A stretch of 64,000 nucleotides of DNA. Source: Bacteroidota bacterium. Lineage in GTDB: Bacteria; Bacteroidota; Bacteroidia; Chitinophagales; Chitinophagaceae. The translations under genes and the position numbers were made by a program. Location of the stretch: contig VGMN01000005.1 in assembly GCA_016866355.1 (NCBI GenBank), positions 62,001 through 126,000 on the forward strand, read 5' to 3'. A model generated the notes under the pieces. It was not told where the DNA came from, did not search any database, and saw only the letters and a list, made by a program, of their open reading frames with translations. Below are positions 63,500 through 64,000 of this stretch, in pieces. How positions within the stretch are numbered: the first letter of the stretch is position 1; the number at the start of each line of letters is the position of its first letter.

Positions 63500-64000
63500 C
63501 TAATTTATTATTTCAAAGCCGTGTTCTTTCTGTACTAACGGTACACAAACAGTATTGGTTGCTTGGGAAAAAGAACCCATTTGATCTTCCATTTTAAATG
63601 CCCGTGCGGGATTTGTTACACAGAGCGAAACGGCTTCCTCTACAGTTAGGCCAACCTTAGTAATGAGATTATTAAAAGCTCCCAGCATAGTTAAGGCAGA
63701 ACCACTCAACAGCCCATTAGCTACATAATAATCCTTGTTAAGTGAATGTCTGTAAGGGCCCTTATCGCAAGTAGTAACCGCATCAGTAATTACAAACAAT
63801 CGATTATTCATAACCTGTTTGGATAGCTTAATAACCGACCAGTCTACATGATAGCCATCTGGAATGATGCTTGCCATTACGCTATCATGCAAGTAAGCAG
63901 CACCAACTAAGCCTGGAGACCGATGCTGTAAAGGAGACATTGCATTAAAAAGATGAGTAACTAAAGAGACCCCCATTGAAAATGCTTGAATCCCTTGTTC
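63500..64000 (-). CDS. nagA: N-acetylglucosamine-6-phosphate deacetylase, C-terminal part (cut by window edge)
   Basis: The reading frame stays open to base 64000, so the 5' end lies outside the window; the Met at 63976 is not the start. About 166 residues are visible. Motifs of NagA: THLFNAM (metal and substrate binding), GLVGAAYLHDSV, VITDAVTT with the catalytic Asp, and a C-terminal TNPARAF. It removes acetate from GlcNAc-6-phosphate, the product of the kinase/MurQ route coded at 20.8-22.5 kb. trmH follows one base downstream. Confidence 0.92.
   Translation of the reverse strand, partial: EQGIQAFSMGVSLVTHLFNAMSPLQHRSPGLVGAAYLHDSVMASIIPDGYHVDWSVIKLSKQVMNNRLFVITDAVTTCDKGPYRHSLNKDYYVANGLLSGSALTMLGAFNNLITKVGLTVEEAVSLCVTNPARAFKMEDQMGSFSQATNTVCVPLVQKEHGFEIIN

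Noticed and set aside
1-64000. CRISPR array, prophage, insertion sequence, toxin-antitoxin or defence island
   Set aside because: No regularly spaced repeats, transposase or integrase motifs, terminal inverted repeats, or known defence domains were seen on either strand.

Overview
This window looks like ordinary chromosome from a member of the Bacteroidota, probably the Chitinophagaceae (family assignment is inference). The evidence is a SusC/SusD pair, several outer-membrane beta-barrel proteins with carboxypeptidase-regulatory-like domains, Bacteroidota-type Lpt components (LptD_2, OstA_2 and a short LptE), PurM and PurC of the long type, and many -7 promoter boxes of the form TAnnTTTG just upstream of genes. 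There is no rRNA, CRISPR array, prophage, insertion sequence or obvious genomic island. Coding density is very high and no gap between genes exceeds 300 bases.

Layout. 1-8.1 kb: tRNA-Arg with terminator, ung, plsC, then an envelope block (lptD-like on the minus strand; an N-acetylmuramoyl-L-alanine amidase, an MCE/MlaD protein and an OstA-like protein as a tight plus-strand operon). 8.2-13.9 kb: SusC, SusD and a DUF4397 lipoprotein, ending in a bidirectional terminator. 13.9-20.2 kb: a fused SpmA/SpmB-type membrane protein, ychF, and the sdhCAB operon. 20.2-22.5 kb: an amino-sugar recycling operon (BadF-type kinase, murQ, unknown gene). 22.6-28.7 kb: two S41 proteases flanking cystathionine beta-synthase and class II aldolase. 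28.8-38.7 kb: tRNA-His, an outer-membrane barrel protein, ftsE, purM, ribF, holA and a TonB-dependent receptor. 38.8-48.6 kb: purC, trhO, a DUF5686 protein, a small membrane protein, a penicillin acylase homologue, pcm and a phosphohexomutase. 48.6-54.1 kb: a DUF2279 protein and a two-part Fe-S/CCG oxidoreductase set whose halves are separated by a LysE exporter and an ATP-grasp protein on the other strand. 54.1-64 kb: another outer-membrane barrel protein, then miaB, a sigma-54 activator, lptE, an unknown gene, secG, mltG and a YihY/BrkB protein, and lastly trmH and a nagA gene cut by the window edge.

How it fits together. Much of the window serves the cell envelope: LPS transport (LptD-like, OstA-like, LptE), lipid trafficking (MlaD), peptidoglycan cutting and recycling (amidase, MltG, MurQ, sugar kinase, NagA), protein export (SecG) and nutrient import (SusCD, TonB receptors). 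The rest is core metabolism.

No clearly new system is visible. The points most worth a second look are: (i) -7 boxes so close to start codons that ung, purC, mltG, purM and ribF probably make leaderless or nearly leaderless mRNAs; (ii) convergent gene pairs that touch or overlap with no terminator; (iii) the split Fe-S/CCG set with an uncharacterised ATP-grasp protein inside it; (iv) a receiver-less sigma-54 activator joined to lptE; and (v) a DUF2279 gene with no conventional start apart from one TTG lying inside a promoter-like box.
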